48,045 nt of DNA from assembly GCA_937967405.1 (NCBI GenBank), contig CALCJV010000073.1, forward strand, positions 1-48,045. The letters are read 5' to 3'. The notes beneath the pieces were generated by a model. It was not told where the DNA came from, searched no databases, and was given only the letters and a program-made list of their open reading frames with translations. Shown piece by piece: positions 24,872-34,082 of this stretch (positions within the stretch are counted from its first letter, which is position 1; each line of letters starts with the position of its first letter). Origin of the DNA: an uncultured Chloroflexales bacterium (GTDB taxonomy: Bacteria; Chloroflexota; Chloroflexia; Chloroflexales; Chloroflexaceae). Position numbers and translations under genes: made by a program.

Positions 24872-24908
24872 GCGGGGCAGACTGGATAACCAAGCCAGTC
24901 TGTCCCGC
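24872..24908 (+). terminator. Hairpin terminator after the pdh genes
   Basis: A 14-bp stem (24872-24885 with 24895-24908, one G-T pair) and a 9-base loop lie 36 bases after the E2 stop. TATCGTTTG follows, a weak T-tract. The rest of the 306-bp gap to the next gene carries a -10 candidate and direct repeats, annotated separately. Confidence 0.7.
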
Positions 24909-24969
24909 TATCGTTTGCCCCGCTTCCCGATTGCCTGCGTGCAGCGCATCACCGCGACTTTGGAGAGCA

Positions 24970-24978
24970 TGGTACAAT
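24970..24978 (+). promoter_or_regulatory. Extended -10 promoter, FHA-wHTH gene
   Basis: TGGTACAAT, 165 bases before the GTG at 25143; no -35. A second AT-rich -10-like TATGAT lies at 24985. Confidence 0.45.
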
Positions 24979-25111
24979 ATGGAATATGATAATGCATGCA
25001 ACATGAGGTACTGCTACCCTGAGCAGCCTTGCCCTTCTCATCGGTAACAGTGTGAAACGCTCACTTGCGTGCAACACTGGGCTGTGCCAGAGCGTAAATA
25101 GTAAAAATCGA

Positions 25112-25130
25112 GAGAGTTAGCGAGAGTTAG
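25112..25130 (+). repeat. Two GAGAGTTAG direct repeats, 10-bp spacing
   Basis: GAGAGTTAG occurs at 25112-25120 and 25122-25130, exactly one helical turn apart and 13 bp before the start of an OmpR-type DNA-binding protein. OmpR-family proteins bind such head-to-tail repeats, so autoregulation is a reasonable inference. Confidence 0.5.
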
Positions 25131-25142
25131 ATTGGGGATAGT

Positions 25143-25802
25143 GTGGACGCAATGCACCCTGCACCAAAGCTCAGCATCAAACGACAAGATGGCTCCTACC
25201 AAGAACTTGAGTGGGATCGTGAAGTGTTTACGGTTGGGCGGGATAGCTCCAACGATCTGATTATAGATCACGCGCTGGCCTCGCGCCGCCACGCCCGTTT
25301 TGAACGCACAGGCGAGAGCTTTCTTGTGCGTGACTTGAATAGTACCAATGGCACGTATGTGAATGGTGTGTTGCTCAACGGCGAACATCTGCTTTCCGAT
25401 CAAGACCAGATCGTGATTGCCGATACCATCATCACCTTCCGCGACCCAGAGGCGACTGCACGGGGGCCGCTGCCGCCCGAAGTGCTGCGTGCGTTGCGCG
25501 ATGAAGAAGAATTGCGTGTGGACAGCCGCGCGAAAGAGGTCTACATTCGCGGGCAGCTCGTCGTGCCGCCCCTGACGGTCAAGGAGTTCCAGTTACTCGA
25601 ACTGCTCTACCAGCGCAAGGGGCAGGTGATTAGCAAAGATGAGATTGCCCGCGCCGTCTGGGATTACGAAGTGTTTGATTTCAATGCGATTGATGCGCTG
25701 GTGTATCGCCTGCGCCACCGGATCGAAGAGCATCCGAGTAACCCGCGCTACCTGCTGACGCAGCGGGGCTTCGGCTATAAATTGGTGACAAATGCCGAAT
25801 AA
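25143..25802 (+). CDS. FHA domain fused to OmpR-type winged helix
   Basis: 219 residues from GTG 25143 (ATG 25152 is possible). An FHA domain (about 8-105) has all phosphothreonine-binding signatures: VGRDSSNDL, SRRHARF and NSTNGTYVNG. A short linker leads to an OmpR/PhoB-type winged helix (about 120-216; LTVKEFQLLELLYQRKGQVI, then RLRHRIEE and GFGYKL). There is no receiver domain and no Asp phosphorylation site. This suggests a transcription factor controlled by a Thr-phosphorylated partner, for example a Hanks-kinase substrate, rather than by a histidine kinase. Its last 11 bases overlap aroA. Its target genes are unknown. Confidence 0.9.
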   Translation: MDAMHPAPKLSIKRQDGSYQELEWDREVFTVGRDSSNDLIIDHALASRRHARFERTGESFLVRDLNSTNGTYVNGVLLNGEHLLSDQDQIVIADTIITFRDPEATARGPLPPEVLRALRDEEELRVDSRAKEVYIRGQLVVPPLTVKEFQLLELLYQRKGQVISKDEIARAVWDYEVFDFNAIDALVYRLRHRIEEHPSNPRYLLTQRGFGYKLVTNAE

Positions 25803-27108
25803 CCCTCATCTGGTCCTGTCTGCCCCGCGTCGTTTGCGCGGTGTGATTGCCGTGCCCGGCGACAAATCCATCTCGCACCGGGCCGTGATGTTCAATGCGC
25901 TGGCACGCGGCAAAGCCCGCATTACCAACTTTCTCGCAGGTGCCGACTGCCTTAGCACGATCCAGTGCATGCAGGCTCTCGGTGCAACCATTGAGCGCAA
26001 CGATACGACGGTGACGGTGCAAGGCGTAGGCGTGCGGGGCTTGCGTGAGCCAAGCGATGTGCTGGATTGTGGTAATAGTGGCACAACCTTGCGCCTCCTC
26101 GCGGGTATCCTCGCTGGGCAGCCCTTCTTCAGTGTGCTGACTGGCGATGCCTCGCTGCGTTCGCGCCCGCAACGACGTATCGTCGAGCCACTGCGTGCTC
26201 TCGGTGCAACTCTCGATGGGCGTAGCGACGGGGATCGTGCGCCGATTATGGTGCGTGGCACAGCCATGCATGGCGGTAGCTACACCCTCACGGTGGCGAG
26301 TGCCCAAGTCAAATCGGCATTGCTGCTCGCTGCTCTCGCGGGCGATGCGCCCCTGCATCTTGATGGGCGCATTGATTCGCGTGACCATACCGAACGCATG
26401 CTGGCGGCGATGGGCGTAGATATTGGCATCGGCTTGAATAGCATCACCCTGTTCCCCCCTATCGAAGATCACGCCAGCCGCCTGATTCCCGCGCCACTCT
26501 CGTTGCGCGTGCCGGGTGATCCTTCATCGGCGGCGTTCTGGTGGGTGGCGGCGGCGATCCATCCCGATGCCGAACTGACCACGACGGCCGTGTGCCTGAA
26601 CCCGACCCGCACGGGTGCGCTCGATGTGTTGCGGGCGATGGGTGCGGACATAACGATCAGTGCCGAGCGGATGGAGAGCGGCGAGCCAATCGGGGATGTA
26701 ACCGTGCGCTCCTCCAACTTGCGCGGTACAACCATTGCGGGTGAGTTGATCCCGCGCTTGATTGATGAAATCCCCGTCCTTGCGATTGCGGCTGCGTGCG
26801 CCACTGGCTCCACGCTCATCCGTGATGCCCAAGAACTCCGCGCTAAAGAGACCGACCGCATTACCACTGTGGTGGGGGGGCTAAACGCGCTTGGTGTGCA
26901 GGCCCAAGCCACCGATGATGGTATGCTGATCGAGGGTACGGCGGGGGCTGGCTTGCGCGGCACAGTGCTAGCCAGCCACCACGATCATCGCCTTGCAATG
27001 GCATGGGCGATTGCCGCGCTGGTTGCCCACCCACAAACCACCATCGCCGATGCCGATGCGGTGCAGGTCAGCTACCCCACGTTCTGGGAGACGTGGCATA
27101 GCCTGTAG
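25792..27108 (+). CDS. aroA: EPSP synthase (3-phosphoshikimate 1-carboxyvinyltransferase)
   Basis: 438 residues, normal length. Active-site motifs are complete: VPGDKSISHRAVMFNAL, LDCGNSGTTLRLLAGIL, VASAQVKSALLLAAL, VPGDPSSAAFWW, the catalytic region LIDEIPVLAIAAA and RAKETDRI, ending with SHHDHRLAMAWA. It transfers the enolpyruvyl group of PEP to shikimate 3-phosphate in aromatic amino-acid synthesis. The residue context GNSGTT resembles the class sensitive to substrate analogues, but this was not analysed further. Its ATG lies inside the FHA-wHTH gene (11-bp overlap), implying translational coupling with a signalling regulator, which is unusual for this housekeeping gene. Confidence 0.95.
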   Translation: MPNNPHLVLSAPRRLRGVIAVPGDKSISHRAVMFNALARGKARITNFLAGADCLSTIQCMQALGATIERNDTTVTVQGVGVRGLREPSDVLDCGNSGTTLRLLAGILAGQPFFSVLTGDASLRSRPQRRIVEPLRALGATLDGRSDGDRAPIMVRGTAMHGGSYTLTVASAQVKSALLLAALAGDAPLHLDGRIDSRDHTERMLAAMGVDIGIGLNSITLFPPIEDHASRLIPAPLSLRVPGDPSSAAFWWVAAAIHPDAELTTTAVCLNPTRTGALDVLRAMGADITISAERMESGEPIGDVTVRSSNLRGTTIAGELIPRLIDEIPVLAIAAACATGSTLIRDAQELRAKETDRITTVVGGLNALGVQAQATDDGMLIEGTAGAGLRGTVLASHHDHRLAMAWAIAALVAHPQTTIADADAVQVSYPTFWETWHSL

Positions 27109-27235
27109 TGCCCACATACACGTACCCCTCATGCGCCCCTCATGCGCGTGCTTCCGGCCCGCAGCGACGTGGTGCTAGCACGGCTTTTGCAGGTTGCCGC
27201 CGATCTTCTGCCGCGCCCCAGCAATGCTCCAAGCA

Positions 27236-27244
27236 TGCTATAAT
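27236..27244 (+). promoter_or_regulatory. Extended -10 promoter of lon
   Basis: TGCTATAAT, a perfect TGn-TATAAT box 37 bases before the ATG at 27282. The leader carries a short inverted repeat GCTAG-AAACAA-CTAGC at 27249-27264 over the likely transcription start, a possible operator. It is not a CIRCE element. Confidence 0.65.
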
Positions 27245-27281
27245 TTGTGCTAGAAACAACTAGCCACTAGGAATTGCACCG

Positions 27282-29804
27282 ATGCCTGAAGAATTGCCGA
27301 TCTTGTTCGACTTTCCGTCACACGATAGTGGGCCCAAAGATGCGTCGCCTGCGGGTGAGCGGGATTTGCCCGTGATCCCCCTGCTGAATACTGTGCTGTT
27401 TCCGCATATGCTTGCGCCACTGTTCGTGCGTGAGAGTAGTTCCATCGCTGCGGTCGAGCGGGCACTGGCGGCAGATCGGCTGGTGCTGGCGGTTGCCCAA
27501 CGTGATCTTGACCAACATCCGGCAGGCTTCAATGATCTGTACACCATCGGCGTAGAGGCGCATGTCCAGCGCGTGCTGAAGATGCCCGATGGCAGCACCA
27601 GTGTCGTGGTGCAGGGGCGGCGGCGGGTGCGCTTGGTTGCTTGCCAGCAAGAGATGCCGTACTTACAAGTGCATGTTGCGCCTGTCTATGTGGATGAAGA
27701 ACGCACCCTCGCGGTTGAAGCCATGATGCGAGCCGTGCTATCGCTCTTTGAGAAGGTGGTGCGCCTGAGCCGTACTCTGCCCGATGACTCCTACATTATG
27801 GCCATGAATGTGGATGACCCCGGCTGGCTAGCCGACCTGATCGCTTCCACGCTCTCGCTTGATACCGCGCACCGCCAAGAGATACTAGAGACGCTCGATC
27901 CCGAAGAACGCCTGCGCCGCCTCAGCATTATGCTGACCCAAGAGCTGGATGTGTTGGAGCTAGAGAGTCGCATTCACAATCAGGTGCAGAAGGAGCTAGA
28001 CCGTTCGCAGCGCGAGTTCTTCCTGCGCGAGCAGATGCGCGTGATCCAGCGTGAGTTGGGCCAGATTGATCCGGTGCAGCGCGAATTGCTGCAACTGCGC
28101 GAACGGGTGATCCAAGCGAACCTGCCCGACGTGATCCGCGACCGGGCCACAGAAGAACTCGAACGGCTAGAGATGCTGCCCTCTGCTGCACCGGAATATT
28201 CGGTCATCCGTACCTACATTGATTGGCTGCTGGTCCTGCCATGGAGCGAACGTACCGACGATACCCTGAATTTGCAGGAAGCGGCACGTATCCTCGAAGC
28301 GAACCACTATGGCTTGCCGCGGGTCAAAGAGCGTATTCTCGACTTTATGGCCGTGCGTCAGCTCGCCCGCGACAAGCAGAAAGTGCCGATCCTGTGCTTC
28401 GTAGGTCCGCCCGGCGTAGGCAAAACGAGTCTAGGGCGCAGCATTGCTGAGGCTTTGGGGCGCAAGTTCGCTCGCCTCTCGCTGGGTGGGGTGCATGATG
28501 AAGCTGAGATTCGCGGGCATCGGCGCACCTACGTGAGTGCCTTGCCGGGGCGCATCATCCAGACGATGAAGCAGGCCGGCAGTATCAATCCGGTGCTGAT
28601 GCTCGATGAGATTGACAAGCTCGGCAACGACTTTCGCGGCGATCCGGCTTCAGCTTTGCTCGAAGTGCTTGACCCTGAACAAAATTGCACCTTCAGCGAT
28701 CACTACCTCGATGTGCCCTACGATCTGAGCAAGGTGCTGTTTATCACCACCGCCAACCTGCTCGACCCGATCCCAGAGCCGCTCCTCGATCGCATGGAGG
28801 TGATTGAGCTACCCGGCTACACCGAGACGGAGAAGCTGCACATTGCAACCGGCTTCCTGATCCCGCGCCAGATCGAAGCGAATGGGCTGGATCACGATAC
28901 CTTGCGCTTCACCGAATCGGCTCTGCAACAGATCATCCGCCAATACACCTACGAAGCGGGAGTCCGCAACCTCGAACGCGAGATCGCCACGATCTGCCGC
29001 AAGACGGCCCGCCGCATCGCCGAAGAGCAGAGCTTTGCGCGGCTAGTACGCCCCTCGCTACTGATGCGCTATCTGGGGCCACCGCGCTTTGATTACGGAC
29101 AACTGGAGGAGCAGGATGAGATCGGGGTAGCGACCGGCATGGCGTGGACTAGCCATGGCGGCGACATTATGGCCGTTGAAGTGACGCTGATGGAAGGCAA
29201 AGGCAACTTGACCTTGACTGGGCAGCTCGGCGAGGTGATGCAGGAATCCGCGCAGGCGGCCTTGTCTTATGCTCGCACCAACAGCGAGCGGTTCAATGTG
29301 TCGGCCAAGCTGTTTGACAAGCTTGATATTCACATTCACGTACCGGAAGGAGCTGTGCCCAAAGATGGTCCCTCTGCTGGGGTAACGATGGCAACTGCGC
29401 TGATCTCGGCATTGACCCGCCGCCCAGTCCGCCGTGATCTGGCGATGTCGGGCGAGATTACGCTGCGCGGGCGGGTATTGCCGGTCGGTGGGATCAAGGA
29501 GAAGATTCTTGGTGCACACCGTGCTGGGGTGCGGCGGGTGCTGCTGCCGAAGCGCAACGAGCGTGATCTGCACGATATTCCTGTGCATGTCAAGCGGCAA
29601 CTCGAATTTGTCTTTGTCCAGCGAATGGACGATATTCTTGGAGAAGCGCTGCTACCAGAGCCAACGCCCCCCAAGAAGCAGCGCAGGAAGAAAGCCGCCA
29701 AATCTGAGAGTACCCCCGTTTTGGCGGACACATCTGACGCACAGCCCACTCCCGATCCGCCCGCCATACCCGTCCGCAATGCCGTCGAGCCAGAGCCAGT
29801 GTAG
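27282..29804 (+). CDS. lon: ATP-dependent protease Lon
   Basis: 840 residues. The N-terminal LON substrate-recognition domain starts with [17 protein letters not shown] coiled coil (about 200-300; [21 protein letters not shown]) precedes the AAA+ module with Walker [10 protein letters not shown] (375-383) and Walker [11 protein letters not shown]. The protease domain carries the Ser/Lys dyad: S698 in [12 protein letters not shown] and K741 in [15 protein letters not shown] ~60-residue Lys- then Pro/Thr-rich tail follows that standard Lon lacks. It degrades misfolded and regulatory proteins in the cytoplasm. It is monocistronic with its own promoter and converges on the membrane-protein gene at 29849. 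Confidence 0.96.
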   Translation: MPEELPILFDFPSHDSGPKDASPAGERDLPVIPLLNTVLFPHMLAPLFVRESSSIAAVERALAADRLVLAVAQRDLDQHPAGFNDLYTIGVEAHVQRVLKMPDGSTSVVVQGRRRVRLVACQQEMPYLQVHVAPVYVDEERTLAVEAMMRAVLSLFEKVVRLSRTLPDDSYIMAMNVDDPGWLADLIASTLSLDTAHRQEILETLDPEERLRRLSIMLTQELDVLELESRIHNQVQKELDRSQREFFLREQMRVIQRELGQIDPVQRELLQLRERVIQANLPDVIRDRATEELERLEMLPSAAPEYSVIRTYIDWLLVLPWSERTDDTLNLQEAARILEANHYGLPRVKERILDFMAVRQLARDKQKVPILCFVGPPGVGKTSLGRSIAEALGRKFARLSLGGVHDEAEIRGHRRTYVSALPGRIIQTMKQAGSINPVLMLDEIDKLGNDFRGDPASALLEVLDPEQNCTFSDHYLDVPYDLSKVLFITTANLLDPIPEPLLDRMEVIELPGYTETEKLHIATGFLIPRQIEANGLDHDTLRFTESALQQIIRQYTYEAGVRNLEREIATICRKTARRIAEEQSFARLVRPSLLMRYLGPPRFDYGQLEEQDEIGVATGMAWTSHGGDIMAVEVTLMEGKGNLTLTGQLGEVMQESAQAALSYARTNSERFNVSAKLFDKLDIHIHVPEGAVPKDGPSAGVTMATALISALTRRPVRRDLAMSGEITLRGRVLPVGGIKEKILGAHRAGVRRVLLPKRNERDLHDIPVHVKRQLEFVFVQRMDDILGEALLPEPTPPKKQRRKKAAKSESTPVLADTSDAQPTPDPPAIPVRNAVEPEPV

Positions 29805-29848
29805 GGGGCTGGATTGGGGGGCTAGGGGCTACGCATACCGCGCACCAA

Positions 29849-30697
29849 TCAGCGCAACACCGCCACGATCAGGACTGCCAGCAAGCCCCCCCCAATCAGG
29901 CTGTACTCGAGCACAATATGGCGGCGCAAGCCCTGTGCCGAGTAGAACTGCTGCAACAGGCTCGTGCTGACATAGAACAACAATAACAAGACGGCCGCGC
30001 TTAGCAGAAACGACGTGCCCCAATAGCTCACCGCCCACGCGGCTTGCCCACTTAGTAAGCCTACCATTGCCGCCACCACCGTGCTTGCGCTGGTATACCA
30101 GTGCAGCACGGCAATGCACAGCAGCGTGCTGATTAGGGCGATCAGGGGAGCCGTAACAAGCATGCGGTACTGCGCGAACAGCACCACGCTAAAGTTGCCA
30201 AAGGCGAGGATGTAGGTAATCAGGTGCAAGCCGAGCCGTGCTTGGGCACTGATCGAACGCATATTTAGTAGCGCGTAATGCTGCCCCACCAGCACTGTCC
30301 CCAGCAGTCCACACGCGGCGAGCAGGGCCAACACCAGCGCAATGCCCTGCAAGCCGACATTGAATAGGCGGAAGAAGGCAAACGGGGTGACGACACTGAA
30401 GAAGGGTAGGAGCCAGAAGGCGGGAGCTAGTTCGAAGCGTTTGTGGCCCAGCGTCACTCCCGGCAGATCGCGCTGCTGAATGGCGGGCACCCCGCGGGCC
30501 AGTACATCCGCGCCCGCACTAGCAATTAAGCCAAGCAGCACCACCAACAGCCACGCGACACTGATGCCGGGCAAGATCGCCCCGACCCGTGCCCGCAGGA
30601 TGTTCGGGTTTATATCGATCAGAAAAATGATGCCTAAGCCGACAGCCACAATCAAAACGAGTGCGGCAATCTGATCATAACGGGGGCGTGTAAGCAT
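29849..30697 (-). CDS. Polytopic membrane protein of unknown function
   Basis: 282 residues from the ATG at 30697, which has GAGGAG about 12 bases upstream; an upstream TTG would add 16 residues. Eight or so hydrophobic helices span almost the whole length, with a longer polar loop (GVPAIQQRDLPGVTLGHKRFE) after the second or third. No catalytic motif is visible, and I can only say it is an integral membrane protein of a type common as unannotated proteins in Chloroflexota. It is transcribed divergently from the MarR regulator gene with a 148-bp shared upstream region, so the regulator could control it. Confidence 0.75.
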   Translation of the reverse strand: MLTRPRYDQIAALVLIVAVGLGIIFLIDINPNILRARVGAILPGISVAWLLVVLLGLIASAGADVLARGVPAIQQRDLPGVTLGHKRFELAPAFWLLPFFSVVTPFAFFRLFNVGLQGIALVLALLAACGLLGTVLVGQHYALLNMRSISAQARLGLHLITYILAFGNFSVVLFAQYRMLVTAPLIALISTLLCIAVLHWYTSASTVVAAMVGLLSGQAAWAVSYWGTSFLLSAAVLLLLFYVSTSLLQQFYSAQGLRRHIVLEYSLIGGGLLAVLIVAVLR

Positions 30698-30760
30698 CGC
30701 TGAGACTTGCTCCTCTGCACGAGCCTGCACAGGAAAGCTGTGCAAAATCTCGACATAACA

Positions 30761-30789
30761 TTGACATATTGACTACGAAGTGCTATATT
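30761..30789 (+). promoter_or_regulatory. Consensus promoter of the marR-like gene
   Basis: TTGACA (30761-30766), a 17-base spacer, and TATATT (30784-30789) with a TGC extension. This is the best-matching promoter in the window. The leader is about 50 bases. Confidence 0.85.
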
Positions 30790-30794
30790 TTAAA

Positions 30795-30815
30795 TAGTTA
30801 AACATATTCAAACTA
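30795..30815. promoter_or_regulatory. Candidate MarR operator palindrome
   Basis: TAGTT and AACTA flank an 11-base AT-rich centre just downstream of the -10, where a bound repressor would block transcription. The spacing suits a MarR dimer. Autoregulation is inferred. Confidence 0.45.
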
Positions 30816-30845
30816 GAAAAACCTAGAGTAAGGACAGTACAGCAT

Positions 30846-31490
30846 ATGACCGCAACTATTTATGTTGATCCTCAATCTCAAGAACATGGGCTTGAGGCAT
30901 ATATGCTGATTAGGCAGATCAACGCCATGTTGGATACCTTCAATCGCTACGATCTCCGCGGCGAGGATTTAACTGTGCCACAGTTTGCCATCCTCAATCA
31001 TGCTACGCCCGAAGGTGTTCCGCTCAGCGAAATCAGTGCACGTATGCTGTGTGATAACAGTAACCTCACCGGAATCGTAGATCGGCTTGTCAGTAAGGGC
31101 TTGGTTGAGCGTCGTCCCGATCCGCAAGATCGTCGGGTGAGCCTCATCTGCTTGACTCCGGTTGGCTCCGAGAAGTTACGTCAGGTCGCGCCCCGCCACC
31201 ACGAGAACGTCAATCGGCGTATGCATGCGTTGCCAAGCGAGAATGTGAAGCAACTGCGTGATTTGTTGCATGTGCTGTACGAAAGCATGGGCAACGAATT
31301 GGGCTTGACGCAAGCTCCCACCGCCAAGCAGGAGCGTACCACTCCCGCTGAGCCAACACGGGCAGAGACGGTTCGCGCTCGTATTGATCCGGCTGCGATG
31401 CCCAACTCGCAGCCGATGCCGCGCCACAGCATGCGGACACGCGGTCGCGGCAATGGTAGCAATGGTAAGCGTGGTCCATCGCACTCATAA
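30846..31490 (+). CDS. MarR-family transcriptional regulator
   Basis: 214 residues. A MarR winged helix-turn-helix domain covers about 15-150: LTVPQFAILNHATPEGVPLSEISARMLCDNSNLTGIVDRL is the recognition region and RRPDPQDRRVSLICLTPVG is the wing with the conserved DxRxxxxxLT. A basic, Pro/Arg/Gly-rich tail of ~55 residues follows (RTRGRGNGSNGKRG) that ordinary MarR proteins (~150 residues) lack and that might bind nucleic acid non-specifically. The family responds to phenolics, oxidants or drugs by releasing DNA. The divergent membrane-protein gene is the obvious candidate target. It ends 4 bp before a convergent gene. Confidence 0.9.
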   Translation: MTATIYVDPQSQEHGLEAYMLIRQINAMLDTFNRYDLRGEDLTVPQFAILNHATPEGVPLSEISARMLCDNSNLTGIVDRLVSKGLVERRPDPQDRRVSLICLTPVGSEKLRQVAPRHHENVNRRMHALPSENVKQLRDLLHVLYESMGNELGLTQAPTAKQERTTPAEPTRAETVRARIDPAAMPNSQPMPRHSMRTRGRGNGSNGKRGPSHS

Positions 31491-31494
31491 TCGC

Positions 31495-31995
31495 CTAATC
31501 GGGATGCTCTTGACGTTGCAACTGCTCGGCGCGTTGCTGCTGGACATACAGCGGCAACACGCCGTACATCGCCCGCTCCAGATCGGTGATCTTTGGATCT
31601 ACCCGCCCTAATGTCCATCGCCCGTTCTGCCGGATGATCTGCGTGCCGAAGCGTTGCGGGCGGCCTTCGGAGATCAGCCAGCGATCCCACGCCATTGCAA
31701 TCACCGTCCATGCGCGGCTCTCGCCCAGCTTGGCGGCGCGGCGAGCAAAGGTTGTCGCCAGTTCGTAGTGGGCGGTGCGTTCGCCATACAGCAGCACGAG
31801 CGCGGCATGGAAGTTGTCCCGCGCCGCTAAGATTGCACCCTGTGCGTACAGGTCAATCACGCGCTGGCAACGCTCGCGCATTGCCGCTGGGTCGCCGCTG
31901 TTGCCCTGTGCTTCGAGGGTCTCTTGGGCCAGCCGCATCAGTTCTTCACTCGTTGATTCGCTGTCTCGATCCGCACTGAATTCAAACTCATCCAT
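31495..31995 (-). CDS. Uncharacterised helical protein, DUF6624-like
   Basis: 166 residues from the ATG at 31995, with AGGAG 8 bases upstream. The middle is helical and tetratricopeptide-like (QRVIDLYAQGAILAARDNFHAALVLL; HYELATTFARRAAKLGESRAWTVIAM), followed by AMAWDRWLISEGRPQRFGTQI, which recalls the conserved core of DUF6624-type proteins. No catalytic site or signal peptide is seen. It is cytoplasmic and of unknown role. It follows a small unknown reading frame by 13 bp and converges on the MarR gene. Confidence 0.65.
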   Translation of the reverse strand: MDEFEFSADRDSESTSEELMRLAQETLEAQGNSGDPAAMRERCQRVIDLYAQGAILAARDNFHAALVLLYGERTAHYELATTFARRAAKLGESRAWTVIAMAWDRWLISEGRPQRFGTQIIRQNGRWTLGRVDPKITDLERAMYGVLPLYVQQQRAEQLQRQEHPD

Positions 31996-32008
31996 TATCT
32001 GCTCCTGC

Positions 32009-32272
32009 CTAGCTGGGGTATCTGTGGGTGGACGTATGGGGGTAGCTGTCTGTGTAGGAATGCTGTAGCGGTGCAATGATTGTTGGCGAAGGCTGGGTCT
32101 GCTCTAGTACCTGTAGGGGATACACTGGGGCCGGCTTGGCAAACCGCGTTAGGTGAGCGGCTACCGAGCGCAGCTCTAGCTTGGCGGTGTTGCCCTGCGT
32201 GATCACGGCCGTAAGCACCGCATCAGCGAGAAATCTCCCCATTGTGTCGAGCTGTTGTATCAATTTTCTCAT
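32009..32272 (-). CDS. Small hypothetical protein
   Basis: 87 residues from an ATG at 32272 (MRKLIQQLDTMGRFLADAVL). The first half is amphipathic (DAVLTAVITQGNTAKLELRSVAAHL); the end is Ser/Thr/His/Tyr-rich low complexity. There are no recognisable domains and the ribosome-binding site is weak. Support comes from its place between a TGGTATACT promoter (32328-32336) and the downstream gene. It may be no more than a leader region. Confidence 0.35.
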   Translation of the reverse strand: MRKLIQQLDTMGRFLADAVLTAVITQGNTAKLELRSVAAHLTRFAKPAPVYPLQVLEQTQPSPTIIAPLQHSYTDSYPHTSTHRYPS

Positions 32273-32327
32273 CGTGGGGTAGCCCCATCGCGCACGTACT
32301 CTACAAGGTTTCTCATGCCTCACCGTT

Positions 32328-32336
32328 AGTATACCA
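32328..32336 (-). promoter_or_regulatory. Extended -10 promoter
   Basis: Minus-strand TGGTATACT, 56 bases before the ATG at 32272 and just after the rnhB stop (32379). It likely drives the two small genes downstream. Confidence 0.5.
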
Positions 32337-32378
32337 CGCTCATTGGGAACGGCAGGCATCAGCTCCATTCCGCTTTAT

Positions 32379-33011
32379 TCAGCCCCATGCTGCAATCGGA
32401 GCAAAGCTGCGCCGATGCCACGCACACACGCCAAGCTGGGCTAGGGCGGCTCGGTGCAGGGCTGTGCCGTAGCCCTTGTGCTGCGCGAAGCCGTAGCCGG
32501 GGAAACATTGCGCGGCCGCAACCGCGAGGCGATCCCGGGTGACTTTGGCGAGCACCGATGCTGCCGCAATTGCATAGGCACGGCGATCACCGCGAATCAG
32601 GGCCAGCTGGGGCAGGCGCAGATCGGGCAGAGGCAGCGCATCGAGCAGCAGCGCATCTACACGGCAGGGGAGGTGCAGTAGGGCCAGCTGCATCGCAAGG
32701 CGCGTTGCAGGCAGAATGCCGTAGGTGTCAATCACTGCGGCGGGCACAATCCCTACGCCGTAGCCGTAGGCTAAGGCAGGCATAGGTGTCGCTCCGGTCA
32801 GACGGGCATACCACGTGGCCCGCTGTGCTGCCGTAAGCTGCTTGGAGTCGGTTAAGCCGTGCAAGGCAGTCGGATCAACCTCCGGCACCAGTACCACTGC
32901 GGCAGCTACAACTGGGCCAGCCCAACAGCCACGCCCGGCTTCATCTAGCCCCGCTACTGCCGTATAGCCCTGTTGCCAGAAGTGCTGTTCGTGCAGTAAT
33001 GACGGTGACAC
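32379..33011 (-). CDS. rnhB: Ribonuclease HII
   Basis: 210 residues from GTG 33011. This start was chosen because it lies just after the upstream stop and gives the usual short N terminus. RNase HII motifs are present: [14 protein letters not shown] with the catalytic Asp-Glu pair, [12 protein letters not shown], the third acidic residue in [11 protein letters not shown], and [22 protein letters not shown] with the last Asp. [14 protein letters not shown] matches the C-terminal substrate segment. It cleaves RNA at RNA-DNA junctions and removes misincorporated ribonucleotides. It sits after the methyltransferase and rplS on the same strand; rplS-rnhB linkage is common in bacteria. Confidence 0.93.
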   Translation of the reverse strand: MSPSLLHEQHFWQQGYTAVAGLDEAGRGCWAGPVVAAAVVLVPEVDPTALHGLTDSKQLTAAQRATWYARLTGATPMPALAYGYGVGIVPAAVIDTYGILPATRLAMQLALLHLPCRVDALLLDALPLPDLRLPQLALIRGDRRAYAIAAASVLAKVTRDRLAVAAAQCFPGYGFAQHKGYGTALHRAALAQLGVCAWHRRSFAPIAAWG

Positions 33012-33033
33012 GTGTGCTGTCTCTTGCTCAGGT

Positions 33034-33687
33034 CTACGGGTGGGCCACAAATACAAGCACCACGCTCTGGGCGACACGTACCGCGTGCACCTGCACTGTA
33101 TAGCCGGCTGGCTCAAGATAATCGAGATAGGGGTGGCGCGTGGGGGGGGCGGTTGTTCCGCCTAGCAAGGTTGCTCGATAGGCTAGCTCAACAGCCTGCT
33201 CATATAGCCCATGCGTTGTGAACTGGGCTGAGTCAACCAGCACCAGTGTGCCCTGCGGGGCAAGCACGCGGCGAATATCGGCCAGTGTTGCCGGATGGAT
33301 GATGTAGTTGGTGGGGAAGGTGGCAAGCACTGTATCGAACCGGGCCGCCGCGAACGGCAACCGTTGGGCAACCCCGCGCACGAGGGTGGCGGGGAGGCGA
33401 GAGTGGTGCAAGCGGTGGCGGGTGTGGGCCAACATCTGCGCCGACTCATCGAGGCCAATGATGCTGTGCGGGTGAGCCTGCTGCTGCGCCAGCTGCACAA
33501 AGCCGGTGCCACAGCCCAACTCAAGCACCTTGCCGTGCAGAAATGGCAGCGCAGCTTGGGTCCACTGCCGCCATAGCCCGCGTGACACGAGCCACGCAAC
33601 CGCATCATACGTCCACGCGAATTCGTGGTAGAAACGGCGGAAGACCCACAGGATGACGTGCTGATACAGGCGCGTGAATTGGTGCAT
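33034..33687 (-). CDS. Class I SAM-dependent methyltransferase
   Basis: 217 residues. Motif I is [14 protein letters not shown] (about 55-68), the acidic end of the second strand is [11 protein letters not shown], and the post-motif segments [18 protein letters not shown] and [15 protein letters not shown] are of the UbiE/Methyltransf_11 type. The first ~40 residues are aromatic and basic ([24 protein letters not shown]), a layout typical of methyltransferases that act on lipid-like or quinone substrates at the membrane surface. The actual substrate is unknown. It lies between rplS (11 bp upstream) and rnhB, probably in one operon. Confidence 0.88.
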   Translation of the reverse strand: MHQFTRLYQHVILWVFRRFYHEFAWTYDAVAWLVSRGLWRQWTQAALPFLHGKVLELGCGTGFVQLAQQQAHPHSIIGLDESAQMLAHTRHRLHHSRLPATLVRGVAQRLPFAAARFDTVLATFPTNYIIHPATLADIRRVLAPQGTLVLVDSAQFTTHGLYEQAVELAYRATLLGGTTAPPTRHPYLDYLEPAGYTVQVHAVRVAQSVVLVFVAHP

Positions 33688-33698
33688 CGCCTAGCCGT

Positions 33699-34052
33699 TT
33701 AATCGCGGCGTTCTTTGATGCGGGCGGCTTTGCCAGTTAGCCCACGCAGGTAGTAGAGCTTGGCACGGCGCACTTTGCCTTGCCGCACAACCTTGATGGA
33801 AGCAACTCGCGGCGCATGGACGAGGAAGGTGCGCTCCACGCCGATGCCGTGTGAGGCAATCCGGCGCACGGTGAAATTCTCGTTAATGCCGCCAGCGCGG
33901 CGGCTAATCACGACCCCCTCAAAATCTTGAATCCGTTCGCGGCTGCCTTCAACTACCTTGACCCCCACCCGCACGGTATCACCGACGCGGAAGGGCGTGA
34001 CTTCGGGCTTCAAATATTGCTGTTCGATTTCGCGTATAAGTTGCTGCGACAT
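33699..34052 (-). CDS. rplS: Ribosomal protein L19
   Basis: 117 residues from the ATG at 34052 ([21 protein letters not shown]). Conserved L19 sequence: [53 protein letters not shown] and the basic end [22 protein letters not shown]. It sits at the 30S-50S interface in the large subunit. A TGCTACAAT promoter and a strong leader hairpin precede it; the usual trmD/rimM/rpsP partners are absent, so rplS leads this operon here, followed by the methyltransferase and rnhB. Confidence 0.96.
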   Translation of the reverse strand: MSQQLIREIEQQYLKPEVTPFRVGDTVRVGVKVVEGSRERIQDFEGVVISRRAGGINENFTVRRIASHGIGVERTFLVHAPRVASIKVVRQGKVRRAKLYYLRGLTGKAARIKERRD

Positions 34053-34082
34053 GATCAAAACCCTTTCACACTCACACAGAAT

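Noticed and set aside
27249-27264. CIRCE-type heat-shock operator before lon
   Set aside because: The inverted repeat GCTAG-N6-CTAGC does not match TTAGCACTC-N9-GAGTGCTAA.
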